A stretch of DNA of 64,000 bases, from positions 20,959,001 through 21,023,000 of the forward strand of contig NC_081820.1 of NCBI RefSeq assembly GCF_030704535.1, read 5' to 3'. The position numbers and the translations under genes were made by a program. Origin of the DNA: Vitis vinifera (taxonomy: Eukaryota; Streptophyta; Magnoliopsida; Vitales; Vitaceae). Below are positions 22,865 through 34,322 of the stretch, one piece after another (position 1 is the stretch's first letter; each line of letters opens with the position of its first letter). Under the pieces are notes generated by a model. That model did not search any database, was not told the DNA's origin, and saw only the letters and a list, made by a program, of their open reading frames with translations.

Positions 22865-23389
22865 CACCGGAGTTTCCAATAAACCGGAAACCAAAAGAAT
22901 AAGGAAAAAGAGATATACTTTTCTGGAAATGGAAGATGATGGATTTGGAGAAACAAAGAGAAAAGAAGACGGTCACAGATATTGAATGAGTGGAGAGAGA
23001 AAAGGGAATAGGGGCTGTGGATTTGAAGGGAATTCTAGAAGATTCAGGAGAGAGGGAGAAAAGACGAGAAAGTGAGGGAGAATGAAAGGATAAAAGAAAG
23101 TAAAGAAGCAACAGGAAGTCACGTTACGTCTTTTTCCAGAAACTTCCCTGGTCGTTTCTCCATTTATGGTGCGGACACTCCTGAATAAAGTCAAATCCCT
23201 AACAGTAAAAATTGCTTCTATTTATGGTAAACTTCTTCTCCTTTACTCCATTTTCAATTACTACTTTTTTTTTTTTTCCTCCTTCTAATAATATATATTA
23301 CCTTTTACTATTTCAATACCAGTCAAAACAACTTTTCTATTTATTCCCTTCTAATCTTGTAATTTTTAAATTATTCAGGTAAAATAAAA
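22865..23389. other. 5' leader and promoter region of HSFB2
   Basis: On the minus strand this contains a CT-rich leader (about 22880-23110 in + coordinates reads GA-rich) and the heat shock element. Beyond about 23250 the sequence turns AT-rich. Open frames here are low-complexity and are not counted. Confidence 0.5.
23134..23146. promoter_or_regulatory. Perfect three-unit heat shock element upstream of HSFB2
   Basis: TTCCAGAAACTTC matches TTCnnGAAnnTTC exactly, about 270 bp upstream of the start codon of the minus-strand heat shock factor. HSF trimers bind this arrangement. It suggests that the gene is heat-inducible, or controlled by its own or other HSFs. No convincing TATA box was located between it and the gene. 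Confidence 0.75.
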
Positions 23390-24400
23390 AGAGAAAATGG
23401 TAAGAGAGATGCATAATAAAAAAATTAAAACAAAACAATATCATTGATTCACTGTCACTAACACTTTTTATTCTATTTATTCTTACATGCATAAAACCGT
23501 CATATATGGGAGAATTTTAGAGAATAATATACAACAAAAATTGGAACAAGTAATGTTTTTCATTTTTTAAACCAAGAGATTAACTTTCTATCGTTCTAAA
23601 TGTGCATTTCTAAGAACTTGATATTGATTTGGATTGATATTCCATCTTTTTATTTTGACGTGTATTGTGATTTTCAACACTTCCCATCCCTCTTAAATTG
23701 ACATCTATCTAACTTGAAAATCAATAATGAAATGGTGTAATGATTAGGAGATGTTGTGAAGTTGCTAGCAATTACTTAGTGGAAGAAAGATACATGGTTT
23801 GAATAAATCACTATTGAATCCTTTTAGGTATGAGATGACAATTGATATTGATGTGTTTAGTGTGCTTACGGAAAATAGGATTGGTAGTGATAGAGAGAGT
23901 TGCTTTGTTGCCATTGAAAAATGTTGTATGCTTTATGTTGGAGACACCAAGATTCACAAGCAAAAAATTTAACCAATTGATTTCACAAGTAGTGACCATC
24001 CCTCGGTATTTAGCTTCAATCAAGGAACATGAAATAGTAGATTGCTTTCTTGAAATGCAAGAAATTGGTGAATCCCTAGGAAAAAAAAATACAATATCTT
24101 GTGATGGAACAACATAAATTTGGATAACCAACCCAATTGAATTATTGTAGTGCTAGACGAAAGAGAGAAGAATTCCTTGCCCAAAACAATCTTTGAGATG
24201 ATGAAACATGAATTGTTATAGTAGGGTGAGGTTGTCATGGTTTATTTGACAATTGTGTTATCACTTGAACACTATAGGAGATGTTTGGCCGAGAAGTTGT
24301 CAATTATCCATTCCAAGATGATGTTCCACAAGGCAAAGGCAGGCTTGGAAGCATCCAAAGCAAGAAGGCCAACCAAAAGTTATCATATGTTTTTCTTTTT
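23390..24400 (-). mobile_element. Copia relic 1: RNase H end and 3' flank
   Basis: Minus-strand codons from 24060 down to 23811 read SRKQSTISCSLIEAKYRGM, TTCEINWLNFLL, and later TLSITTNPIFRKHTKHI. This is the C-terminal RNase H region of a Ty1/Copia polyprotein. Catalytic positions have drifted, and an in-frame end follows. The flank down to 23390 would be the 3' LTR side. It is closely similar over its whole length to the relic at 26500-27400, so both come from one family, possibly by segmental duplication. Confidence 0.75.
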
Positions 24401-24879
24401 TGAACTTTTCTAAAATCAAACACAACATAAATAGAAATTGATTATAATAAAAATTTACTCTTATATTTATTATACCCACTAGTGGAAAGACAAGAAACTA
24501 AAATAAAAGAAGGGTAATAGAAGAAATAAAGAGAAAAAAAGAAGTAAGATTAGGGTAAGAATTATTTTTCCCTTTCTTACAAATATTTCTTAATATTGCA
24601 AATAGATTTATTTGAGGTGTTCATTGATGTGGATTCTTTAGATAGTTTAAGTACACTTAGAAGTAATTATTGGTATTAGGTGATTGAATTTTATATTTGG
24701 GAATTAAAATACTTTTATCAAAGATAAAGGATGATTTTGATATTTTTTAAAAATAATTAAATAAAAACATACTTTTCGCATTGCTGGTATAAAAACCAAA
24801 TTTAGATGGAGTTGATTTAAAAGTTTTACTCAAATATTTTAAAAAATTACGTTTAACGATTGTTTTAAAAGTGTTTTCT

Positions 24880-26000
24880 CTCCTAAATAACAATAAAAGA
24901 GTGCGTCTAATAGTAATTTTAGAAAATGTTTTTAATTTTCCTAATACTTAAAATTTTTTGTCTTTTAAGAATTAAAGGTGTTATAAACACTTTCTAAAAT
25001 AATTTCCAAATATACAGTTGGTTAGATAATGATTTTAGGAATCACTTCTAACTTAAAAAGTGTTTTTGAAAAAAAAAATTAGGTATTTGATAAAATTAGA
25101 GAAACACTTTTAAAAATTCAAAAGATCACTTGTAGTTTTGAAAAATTACTTATAATGTTTTTTGGATAAACATTTGATAAGTGATTCTGTTAAAAATATT
25201 TTCAGAGATCATAATTCGATTTGTTTGACAGTAATTTTAGGAAATGTTTTTAACTTTTTTAATATTTGAAAGATAAAATATTTTCATGTTAGAAATACTA
25301 AAAACACTTCTTAGAATCACTACCGAACACACTATTCCATTAAAAATACTTTAAGTAGAATTACTATCAAATGTACTTTAAAAGTCCGTTTAGTAATGAT
25401 TATAGGAAGAGTTATTAAGCCTAAAAAGTGTTTTAAAAAAAATCAAGTGTTTAATAAAATTTAGGAAACACTTTTAAAATTTTGAAAAATTACTTGCACT
25501 ATTGAAAAATATCTTGTAATGTTTTATAAAGAAACACTTGATAAACAATTCTTTTAAAATCATTTTCACTAAAAATAGTTCAAGTAAAAACACTATCAAA
25601 CACACTCTAAGAGTGTGTTTGACAGTTTTTCTACTCAAAATGTTGTTCATGATTTTTTTTTTAAGGAAAATTACATATTAAGTGTTTTCTTAGAAAATAC
25701 TATAAATAATTTTTCAACATTAAAAATGATTTTTTAAAATTTTAAAAATATTTCCTAAATTTTGTCAAATACCTAATTTTTTTTTTCAAAAACATATTTT
25801 AGGCTAAAAGTGTTTCTTAGAATCAATGACAAACGAACTCTAAGTACTTCTTTATGAAGTATTATAAATGATTATTATTATTATTTTTTTAACTTTTAAA
25901 AATGTTTTTGAAATTTTATCAAACCCCTTATTTTTCATCAAAAACGTTTTAATACTAAAATTATTTTCTAAAAACACTGCCAAATAGACTCTAAATAGGT
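24880..26000. mobile_element. Chain of MITE-derived segments with abutting inverted ends
   Basis: Repeated words of the type GTGTTTGACAGTAATTTTAGG and their inverted partner ACTATCAAACACACTCT occur in alternation at about 24899, 25228, 25318, 25385, 25593, 25612, 25824 and 25990. At 25600-25626 two ends meet head to head (AACACACTCTAAGAGTGTGTT). Bodies between them share KAACACTTTTxAAAA-like AT-rich sequence. I read this as several copies of one short element family inserted in or next to each other. Confidence 0.65.
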
Positions 26001-26089
26001 AACAAAAGATTTTTATTAATTACTAAATTTTGAAGTTAATCTAAATAGCAAATATATGGTATACACCTAAAAGAGCCAAATGATAACAA

Positions 26090-27990
26090 TCAAACTAATA
26101 GCAAATAAAATAAAAGAAAAAATAGTAAGAGAAATGCATGATAAAAAGGTTAAAACAAAATAGAATTGATTCACTATCACACTTTGTACATATATTATAT
26201 TTATATTTATATTTCTATACATAAAACCATAATATTCATAAGAATTCTAGAGAATAATATACAACAAAAATGGGAATAGGTAATGTTTTTTGTTTTTTGT
26301 TTTAAAACTTTTCATCTTTCTAAATGCCTATTCCTAAGAGTTTGATATTGATTTTGATTGATATTCCATCTTTTCATTTTGATTTTGATTATGATTTTAA
26401 GAAATACATGATAAAAAGGTTACAACAAAATAGTATTGATTCATTATCACACTTTGTACATGTATTCTATTTATCTTTATATATATATATATATATAATA
26501 TTATAGAGAATTCTAGAGAATAATATATATATAAAAATAACAATAAGTAATGTTTTTTTTTTGTTTTTTTTAAACCAAGGAATTGACTTTCCGTCTTTTT
26601 AAACGTGCATTCCTAAGAGTTCGATACTGATTTGGATTGATATTTCATCTTTTCATTTTGATGTTGACTGTGATTTTCAATACTCCCTCGTGCCTCTTAA
26701 ATTGACATGTATCTAAGTTGAAAAATCAATGATAAAATGGTGTAATGATTAAAAAATATCGTGAAGTTGTTAGCTAATTACTTAGTGCAAGAAAGTTAAA
26801 CGGTTTAAATAAGTCCCTATCAAATCTTTTTAAGAAGGAGATGACAATTGATATTGATGTGTTTGGGGTGCGTATGAAAAATAGTATTAGTAGCGATATG
26901 GAGAGCTACTTTATTTTCATTCAAAAAAAAAAAAAAAAGTCGTATGCTTCATATTAGAGACACCAAGATGAGTAAGCAAAAAATTTAACCAATCGATTTC
27001 ACAAGCGTGACCATTATTTGATATTTGGTTTAAGTCATAGAATATGAAATAGTAAATTGCTTCCTTGATTTGCATGAAATTGGTGAATCCCCAAGAAAAA
27101 CACAATATCTTGTAATGTAACAACATGAATTTGGATAACCAACCCAATTAGATCATTTTAAGCATTTTACTCTATTGGTAGATGAAGAGAGAAGAATTCC
27201 TTGCCCAAGACAACCTATGAAATAATGAAACACGATTTACTCTAGTTAAGTGAGGTTGTTATGGCTTATTTGACAATTAGGTTATCAATTAGCCGAATAG
27301 TTGTGAGATAGAATAATTTGCCAATTATTTTCCAAGATGATGTTCCATAAGGGTAAAGAAAGGCTTGGAAGCATCCAAAGCAAAAAGGCCAAATTCTTCG
27401 ACAATTTAGCACGAAAAAATGCTTCGTGGCATGGATTGCATCAATATTATTAGCTTCAACAATAATGTCATCAACATATACAAGAATTGCAATGAAGGAT
27501 CCTTTGTAATCTTAGTAAATAATGAATAACAAGCCTTTTATTACTTGTAAGTTGTAACCAATATCTAGTCATTTTGATGATGATTTAGCAAATCATTGAC
27601 TAGAAGCTTACTTAGAGAAGCCAAGAGGCAGCAGCATATAAACTTCTTCATCAAGGTTCCCATGGAGAAAAGCATTACTCATGTCTTGGTGGGGATGCCA
27701 ATTTTTAATGACCGCAAGAGCAAGTAAGCAACACATTGATACAAGTTTGACAAAAGGTGCAAAGTCTCTTGCTAGCCTAAATCCTCCTACAAATCTTAAT
27801 ACTTCCCATCAGGTTTATATTTCACCAAGTAAACCTTTTTGCATGCAATTACCTCTTTTTCCATTTTTAGATTCTAGAATTGGACAAATTTTAGCCAAAA
27901 ATGATGTTCCAAGGTTTAAAATGTCGGATATTTTGTCGAATTTTCGACTATTTTATCTCTGTGTCACGGATCTTTTAGGTTATGTTTGAT
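26090..27990 (-). mobile_element. Copia relic 2: reverse transcriptase and RNase H pieces
   Basis: On the minus strand, 27478-27467 encodes the reverse transcriptase motif YVDD, within SFIAILVYVDDIIVEANN. Further upstream (about 27870-27690) a CKKVYLVKYKPDGKY-like stretch matches the RT N-terminus. Downstream (about 27090-26940) EIDWLNFLLTHLGVSNMKHTT is the RNase H part. Stops and indels break it throughout. The 3' flank (26090-26780) holds a second, partly repeated copy of a 290-bp block: the words ATGATAAAAAGGTTA at 26138 and at 26408 are about 270 bp apart. It is the better preserved partner of relic 1. Confidence 0.75.
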
Positions 27991-28602
27991 TCCCAGAAAG
28001 TATAAAAAAAAATGCAAAAGAAAATGATTTTCTCATGTTTGGTTTCACTATAAAATTTTAAAAAATAAATTAAATATAATTAAAATTAGTTAGAAATTTA
28101 TACATTTTAAAATTATTTAATCTTTATATAATAGAAGAAATTAAGTGAAACGAGTTTGAAGAAATATATAAAGATATTTTTTAAAATTTTAAATCTATTT
28201 TTTATTTTTTTTCATTTTTTCTTTCCTTCCACTTTTCCTCTTTATTTTCTTTCCCTCACATTTTCCCTCAAATTTTTTCGGGATATGTTTGATTCCCGAA
28301 AAATACTAAGACAAGAAAAAAAATGTAAAGGAAAATGATTTTTTCATATTTGGTTGTCCTATGAAAAATATCAAAGAAAATCAAATATAATTAAAACTAA
28401 TTAAAAACTTACATATTTTTAAATTATTTAATCTTTATATTAATGAGTTTAAATAAATAAAATGAGTTTGAAGTAACAAAAAAAATAATTTATCAATTTT
28501 TAATCTATTTTTTTATTTTCCTTCACTTTTTCGTTCCTTCTACTTTTTCTTTTTATTTTCTTTCCCTTACATTTTCTTTCAAATTTTCTAGGAACCAAAC
28601 AT
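27980..28602. mobile_element. Two tandem copies of a 300-bp MITE
   Basis: Copy 1 begins TATGTTTGATTCCCAGAAAG at 27981 and copy 2 begins ATATGTTTGATTCCCG at 28283. Copy 2 ends with TTCTAGGAACCAAACAT at about 28602, the inverse of the start. The interior is AT-rich with shared ATTTAATCTTTATAT and CTTTCCTTCCACTTTT-like words. The same family occurs inverted at 47552-47861. Confidence 0.75.
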
Positions 28603-29818
28603 ATATAAAGTTTGATTTTCAAAATTTTGGATTAGGGCCTTGGCTGTATAGCCCAAGTGCGCTCCCAGTACACTTTCCTTTTAAAGCCCGACCCAACTCG
28701 CTATACCCCACCCAAAGTGTGGTTGCAGGGCTAAATATTGGTTTTAAGTGTTGTGCTTGTGCACCGATGTGGGATTGAATTTCTAAGGGTGAAATGAAAA
28801 ATAACTTGGTTTTTATAGAGGGATAGGATTAAACCAAGATCTCATGTGTAAAAGGGAAGGGTTGTACCACCAGGCCAATTGTAACAAATTGGACACACTC
28901 TATACATATATATTCAAATTATGAAATGTATATATCCTATATTTATTTATATTATAAATTATATATGCATCAATTAACATATATTATAAATTAATTTTAA
29001 TTATCATGTATTTTGTATAATAATAAAATATATAATAAATCTAAATTTATAAATAAAATTATTAACATTTTAAATTAAAAAAATACTTATATATATATAT
29101 ATATATATCATCTTTCTCAATATTTTCTTGAGCGGGAATTGATCAATATTTTGTATTAGAATATCTTAATATATGTGTAAAATTATGTTATCAATATATT
29201 TATAAAAATTGATATTTTCATCCTCGGATGTTAATGTATGATAAATGATTACAAATAGAGTATGAAACACTTACAAATGGAGAGGAAGATGTTAGAGATG
29301 ATAAATCACATGAGACTAAGGTGTGATGATAATCTTGGAGGTTGTCCAATTGTAGGTGGCCTAATAGATCAAGTAAGGATTAAAGATGTAGTCATGCAAC
29401 AACCAAAGCACACTATCTTAGAATATTGTGGGGTCTTGACACAACATTTTTGTTAAAACAATAGAGAAAAGTGAATAAAGGAAAGGTTTAGGAATTATTT
29501 GTATGTTTGACTCTTGCTTAGAGTAGTCTATTTTTGAAACTCATTAAACTTTTTAAGACAATTTTGTCTTAACTAAACAAAGTTATTTTTTTCTTTTTCT
29601 TTTATCTTAATAAAAAAAGTCACTTCTTTCTCTTTTTAACCTTTCACTTATTTTTTTTTTTAATTTTAAAAAATAGGTTTTGTTTTATTCATTTTCCCCC
29701 TCTTATTTCTTAAAATCTTCTCCCGAATTGTTTCTAAAAATTGAAATCAACAACATAAAAATCACTTAATTCTGATGAGAAATTAATATAAAACAAATCC
29801 ACAGAATCTCAAAACTAA
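28603..29818. other. AT-rich intergenic DNA
   Basis: No gene recognised. A more balanced segment at 28640-28880 shows no protein or RNA family I know. The 64-codon frame at 29262-29456 is unsupported. A TA run lies at 29090-29109. Confidence 0.5.
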
Positions 29819-30523
29819 GGGTTTGTTTGGTTCCTATTTTCAAGAACTGATTTTTGTTTTTGAAAACAAAAAACACATAAAACTTGTTTGGGGAAATGAG
29901 TGTGTTTTTATTTTTTTTTGTGTTTTCCGTGTTCTCAAAAACCACTTTTTTAAGAACAATAAAAAAATATTTTCATTATTTTTTCACTATTCAAAGAATA
30001 AATTATTTTTCGTGTTTTTCCTTAATTCTTTTTATGTTTTCGTAGCTGCTTTTTATGTTTCCACAAAGATGAGCTCCACCCAACTACCACACCCCCATCC
30101 ACAAACCCTTTCTTCTTCCTTAAATTATTGAAATTAATATACTTATAAATAGTTACAAAATCATCATTTGTTTAAAAAAATTATAACTTATGTAAAAATT
30201 TTAAAATGGAATAATTTTTTTAATTTAAATAAGTTGTGCATATAAAAATTATTTATATATTTATAATATCAAGTTAATGGAAGAAAACACTTTATTAATT
30301 AAAAAAATAACTTTTAAATATATTTTTTATTTTATTTATTCTAAAAAACTTTTTTATTAACTCAACCAAACATTTTTTTATATTTTTGAGAATAAAAACT
30401 GTTTTACAAAATTCAGTTCCCAAATACAATTTTTTTTTTTTTAAAACACAAAAACCTGTTTTTAAAAACTATTCTCAAAAACTGTTTCTAGAACAGTTTT
30501 CAAGGGCAGCAATCAAACAGGCC
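29819..30523. mobile_element. PIF/Harbinger-like (Tourist-type) MITE with TAA target duplication
   Basis: The element starts GGGTTTGTTTGGTTCC and ends, read inversely, GGCCTGTTTGATTGC. It is bounded by TAA at 29816-29818 and TAA at 30524-30526. Three-base TWA target sites and GGGCCTGTTTGGTT-like ends are typical of PIF/Harbinger MITEs. Its sub-terminal arms are complementary over longer stretches (TTTTTGAAAACA against inverse ACTATTCTCAAAAACTG). It has no transposase. Confidence 0.75.
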
Positions 30524-30526
30524 TAA

Positions 30527-31199
30527 AACTTAAATTTTGCTACATAATTTTTTTTTCTATGCTTCATAACTCATCAAATTTTTAATAAAATTAAATGCCA
30601 TAACTTTTCGTAAATTCCTCTTTCAAAAATGAAAATAAACAACATTAAAAAAACATAAATTTACTACAATTATAGCAAAACTAAAGAAACTAGCCATCAT
30701 CAATATCCATTGTTTTTTTTTTTTTTAATTAGAACTGTAAAGCATAATTCACACGTTCATAAATATCTACTAAAATCAACCATTCTAATTAATTTTGAAA
30801 AATAAAAAAATTAATATTTAATACTCTTTCTCAAATTAAGAATCCCAAAATTAAGGAATGTTTCCACTTTCCACAATGAAATACATATTTTAATAACAAA
30901 TTCATAAATTCAAAGGAGCATAATTATAACACTTTCCACAAGCATTTACTTAGAAAATTTCTAACATTTTTTTAACAAAGGAGCATAATTATAAATCCTA
31001 TTTATCATCCAACTACCGGTACCCAACTAATTATGTAAGTAATCATCGAGGAAAAATGTATTTTACTTTTCAATTAGAAATCAATCCCAAAGGAGTTCGC
31101 TATTCTATGTGTGATACCTCATAGTTTAAATGAATGTTTTTCTCAATATCAGCTAATTCCCAATGATTAACAATAGAAAACACTATGAAGGACCACCCT
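30527..31199. other. AT-rich intergenic DNA
   Basis: I see no genes, clear repeats or structured elements here. Confidence 0.5.
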
Positions 31200-31450
31200 C
31201 AAACTCTGCCCATATCACTGCCAAAAGCAATCAGATCAAAATCAATGTCCTACAAGCTCCAATATGTGACAGTTAGAAACCCCATCCATGGCTTCCAATC
31301 CGAGGAGCTGACTACACCCGCCATGGCGAGCCTCAAGTAATCCAAGGATTTCCAATGAAAAGAATCGAACCCGAGACCATGTGCCTCTACCACACATCTT
31401 GACACCCAGGCCATGCCTAGAGCGATGTTGGAAGGTCATTATTGTCATAA
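31200..31450 (-). mobile_element. Possible SINE-like sequence with Pol III box-like motifs
   Basis: On the minus strand a GGCCTGGGTGTC stretch (31412-31401) resembles an A box. About 40 bases further on, GGGTTCGATTC (31372-31362) fits the B-box consensus. The spacing is as in tRNA-derived promoters. No cloverleaf of a functional tRNA can be drawn by eye, and I do not see a clear poly-A/T end or target duplication. Confidence 0.3.
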
Positions 31451-31551
31451 ACTTGAACTAATGAGGAGAAGATTGCTACAATGGCTCAAGTAGTAGTCGA
31501 CTTCATTCAGTACCATGAGCCAACCAGCAGCTCATGAGAATTGTCACACGA

Positions 31552-31815
31552 TCAGAATCATATGGGATTATCTGAACAGCTAGAAAACTTGTTATTCAAT
31601 AGAATTTTACACCATTCCTCCTACAGAACTTATGGGGATTATTAGAATCATGGGATCATCTAAACAGCTAGAAAACCTGCTATTCAATAGATATTTTACA
31701 TCACCACTCTTACATCTCTTATGGGGGTTATTAGAATCACGGGATTATTTGAACAGCTAGAAAACCTGCTATTCAATAGATATTTTACACCATCCCTCTT
31801 ACATATCTTGTGGGG
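31552..31815. repeat. Three tandem copies of an 88-89 bp unit
   Basis: The word GAACAGCTAGAAAAC or its near copy recurs at 31573, 31661 and 31750. Each is followed by TATTCAATAGA and a TTACA..CTTATGGGGATTATT segment. The units are 85-95% alike by eye. Nothing indicates coding. Confidence 0.85.
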
Positions 31816-32981
31816 ATTATTATTGAGATCGACTTCAAACCAGTATACCTAGTACTTGCCATATTTCTAAAACTGTTATTATATCTCATGATATCCAACT
31901 TGAGCCGAAAGTATTTTGTAATGGTCACTGAAAAACATATGGCTTCAATTAACTACATCTTGAAATGAGGATCAGGTATTCAAAGTATCTCAGAACAATA
32001 ATGGTGTCACCCCCTATCAGGTTAAGACCAGAGATGCTCAACCAAAAACTTGGAAGAACTAAGTTGCAGTAGCAGGAAAAAGACAAAAAAACGTCATTTG
32101 CATACTTATAAAGCCTACGTCTTTATTTACTTGAAAGTTTTACAGCAAAATTACAAAGTAGTTAGCTTCATCTCTGATCCTATATTTTATGATTCTTCTA
32201 AATACACAAACTCGAATACAAGTTTGAAACAAAGTAAATTGACATATACACACATTATAACAGCCTCTACATTGATCACAATTCTTGACTCCACACATCA
32301 TAATTATATTTAAAAATTTACTACACTATTGAAACATGTTTGGCATGCTAACTACTGATAGGTACAAGTTTACATATCAAAGAATATTTCATGCTAAAGA
32401 GGAAAGACAGAAAATTTCTTTTGATAAACTAAAATGGCAAAATGTGATTCAGGTTTCCAACTAAAGATGATTTATGAAGTAATGGTTGCAGAAGTCCAAG
32501 AAAACACTATAGGGAAAGCATGATTTATGTTTCCAACTCCAATTATTGGGAATAAGACGTTTCATGACAACGCTCCTGATTCAGACTCTGCTACTAGTAG
32601 TTGTTTGTTCACTCACAAAATGAAGAACGGTGGAAGGGTTTAACGAATGGGAAAATTCTGCAACAAGTTCACCTTCAGGTACTCGCTGTTTATAGTTCAA
32701 TTATTTTAGCTCCTAGATCAAAGTTTTATCTCAAATGCATCTTTCAAAAGCTCTTAGCCTTTATTCAATTTGTCATCAACATAAAATTCATATATGCAAC
32801 AAACCAAACAGAGCATGTCAAGTGTAAAATCTCTAAGGAGTTCTTCATTGTTGTAAGTTGCAAGTCATCAAACAGATAAACGGATACAAGATCAATACAA
32901 GCACAAAACTTATCAAAGGAACAAATAAAACCCAACTCAATGGCTGACTATTTTAGGCCAAGACAAAAAAATACAGTGTCA
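31816..32981. other. 3' flank of the TMEM161-like gene
   Basis: The portion next to 32981 is probably the 3' untranslated region of the minus-strand gene. The ORFs here (32050-32313, 32601-32879) show no family resemblance and are not counted. Confidence 0.45.
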
Positions 32982-34322
32982 TCATGAAACATACAAAATG
33001 CCACGCCGATACAACAAAAGGCTTGCTGAAGTAAAAATCGCCCAAACAAAGACAACCCACCAAGCCAATAACAAAGCAACCTCTTTAAAAGAAGCAGAGC
33101 AAGGCAGTAAACTACTTATGAACTGGAAATTTTCAAATAAGTTACTCTCAACCTGAGACAAGCCAAGAAAGAGAAGTACCAGTGCTGGCGGTGCAAAAAA
33201 CTGCAAAACTACAAGGCAAAAGTAGTGATTGTGCAGAAACACCTTTGCCCTGCTAAAATCCAAGTCCGGAACCTTGCTAGAGTGCAATCGCTGGTACCAC
33301 GACAACACTGCTTCATTCAAATACATTTGCAAGTTCGGGCGCAAAGCCACAACTTGCAAAATCCCCGAAAGCAACAAACACCAAACTCTAAGCTTCTCAA
33401 AATCTGATTGGGATATACCCAAATTCTCAACCAATTTGTCAGCATTCCCGATTGCTTCTTTAGTATCACTATTGTTTACATTGACAAGGACTGCTGTCAT
33501 TGGTTTAATCCAGAGCAATGCTGTGAACACAATTAACAGATAATTAACATAAAGGATCACTCTAGCAATCCAGCCACATGAAATTATTGACAAATTCCAT
33601 CGAAGCTGATCAGTTCCAATCCAAAATGCCCGAGCACACTTGGTTGCAGGCATAAACAAGAAACCCGAAAAGCAGCCCATCAAAAGAGCAACAGAAATCC
33701 TCCCAAACCCATCAATTGATCCAAATTTAACATCAAAAACTGAGGGAGCCAATTCACAACAAATAATAAACCCTAACAAAAACCCCAAAAACCCCATACC
33801 AACACTCAATTGCTTCTCAGACCTCTTCGACGCCGATTTCTCGAACGATACCTTTGCGAGAATCACAAACACTTTACCCACACCCACAACCCCCAAAAGC
33901 ACCGGAACCAAAACCTCATTTCCCAAAACCCCAGAATCCTTCGAAACACTTAAAAAAATCTTAAGCAATAAACACAAAACCCCAACAAGAGAGAGCCTAA
34001 AAGCATCACAATACTCTTTGAAATAGATTCGCGTTTCGAGATGACCCTCGTCCAGCTTCAACCTGAAGATCTGAGCATTGTTTTCATCGAATTCGTACTT
34101 CTCTTTGGATTTGCCCCTCTTTTTGAGCTCAAAACTTGAAGAATCCGAATCGGGTCTTCGAATAGCTGCTTTGATACCCTTGGAGTTGTCAACAGCATCC
34201 GGGTGAATATAAGTGAAGAGCCCATGAAGAAAAAAGATTGGGATTTTGAGCAATTTGAGAATGAGGGTGAGTGTTAGACAGAGTGATGTGTATAAGATCA
34301 GATTTTTGTAAGAAGTTGCCAT
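32982..34322 (-). CDS. TMEM161-family multi-pass membrane protein
   Basis: An uninterrupted frame of 446 aa. The ATG at 34322 (MATSYKNL) is chosen because the eight further upstream codons begin with TTG, not ATG. Nine hydrophobic stretches can be seen at about 7-34, 105-126, 132-157, 173-191, 209-225, 247-273, 313-327, 365-388 and 413-439. Motifs agree in order with animal TMEM161A/B: FTYIHPD near the first helix (about 36-42), FxxPxxxxARAFW (223-234), LWIKPM (270-275), LRPNLQMYL (327-335) and a VVLQFFAPP segment (about 371-379). The hydrophilic loop at about 43-100 is Lys/Glu/Asp-rich. Animal members are endomembrane proteins linked to cardiac rhythm and stress, while the plant role is unknown to me. 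No intron. The identification rests on motif order recalled from memory. Confidence 0.8.
   Translation of the reverse strand: MATSYKNLILYTSLCLTLTLILKLLKIPIFFLHGLFTYIHPDAVDNSKGIKAAIRRPDSDSSSFELKKRGKSKEKYEFDENNAQIFRLKLDEGHLETRIYFKEYCDAFRLSLVGVLCLLLKIFLSVSKDSGVLGNEVLVPVLLGVVGVGKVFVILAKVSFEKSASKRSEKQLSVGMGFLGFLLGFIICCELAPSVFDVKFGSIDGFGRISVALLMGCFSGFLFMPATKCARAFWIGTDQLRWNLSIISCGWIARVILYVNYLLIVFTALLWIKPMTAVLVNVNNSDTKEAIGNADKLVENLGISQSDFEKLRVWCLLLSGILQVVALRPNLQMYLNEAVLSWYQRLHSSKVPDLDFSRAKVFLHNHYFCLVVLQFFAPPALVLLFLGLSQVESNLFENFQFISSLLPCSASFKEVALLLAWWVVFVWAIFTSASLLLYRRGILYVS

Noticed and set aside
31360..31415. Possible tRNA gene on the minus strand
   Set aside because: A- and B-box-like words exist, but acceptor and anticodon stems do not pair by eye.
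33640..34026. 128-codon plus-strand frame
   Set aside because: Antisense to the TMEM161-like gene; Asn/Pro/Lys-rich without any motif.
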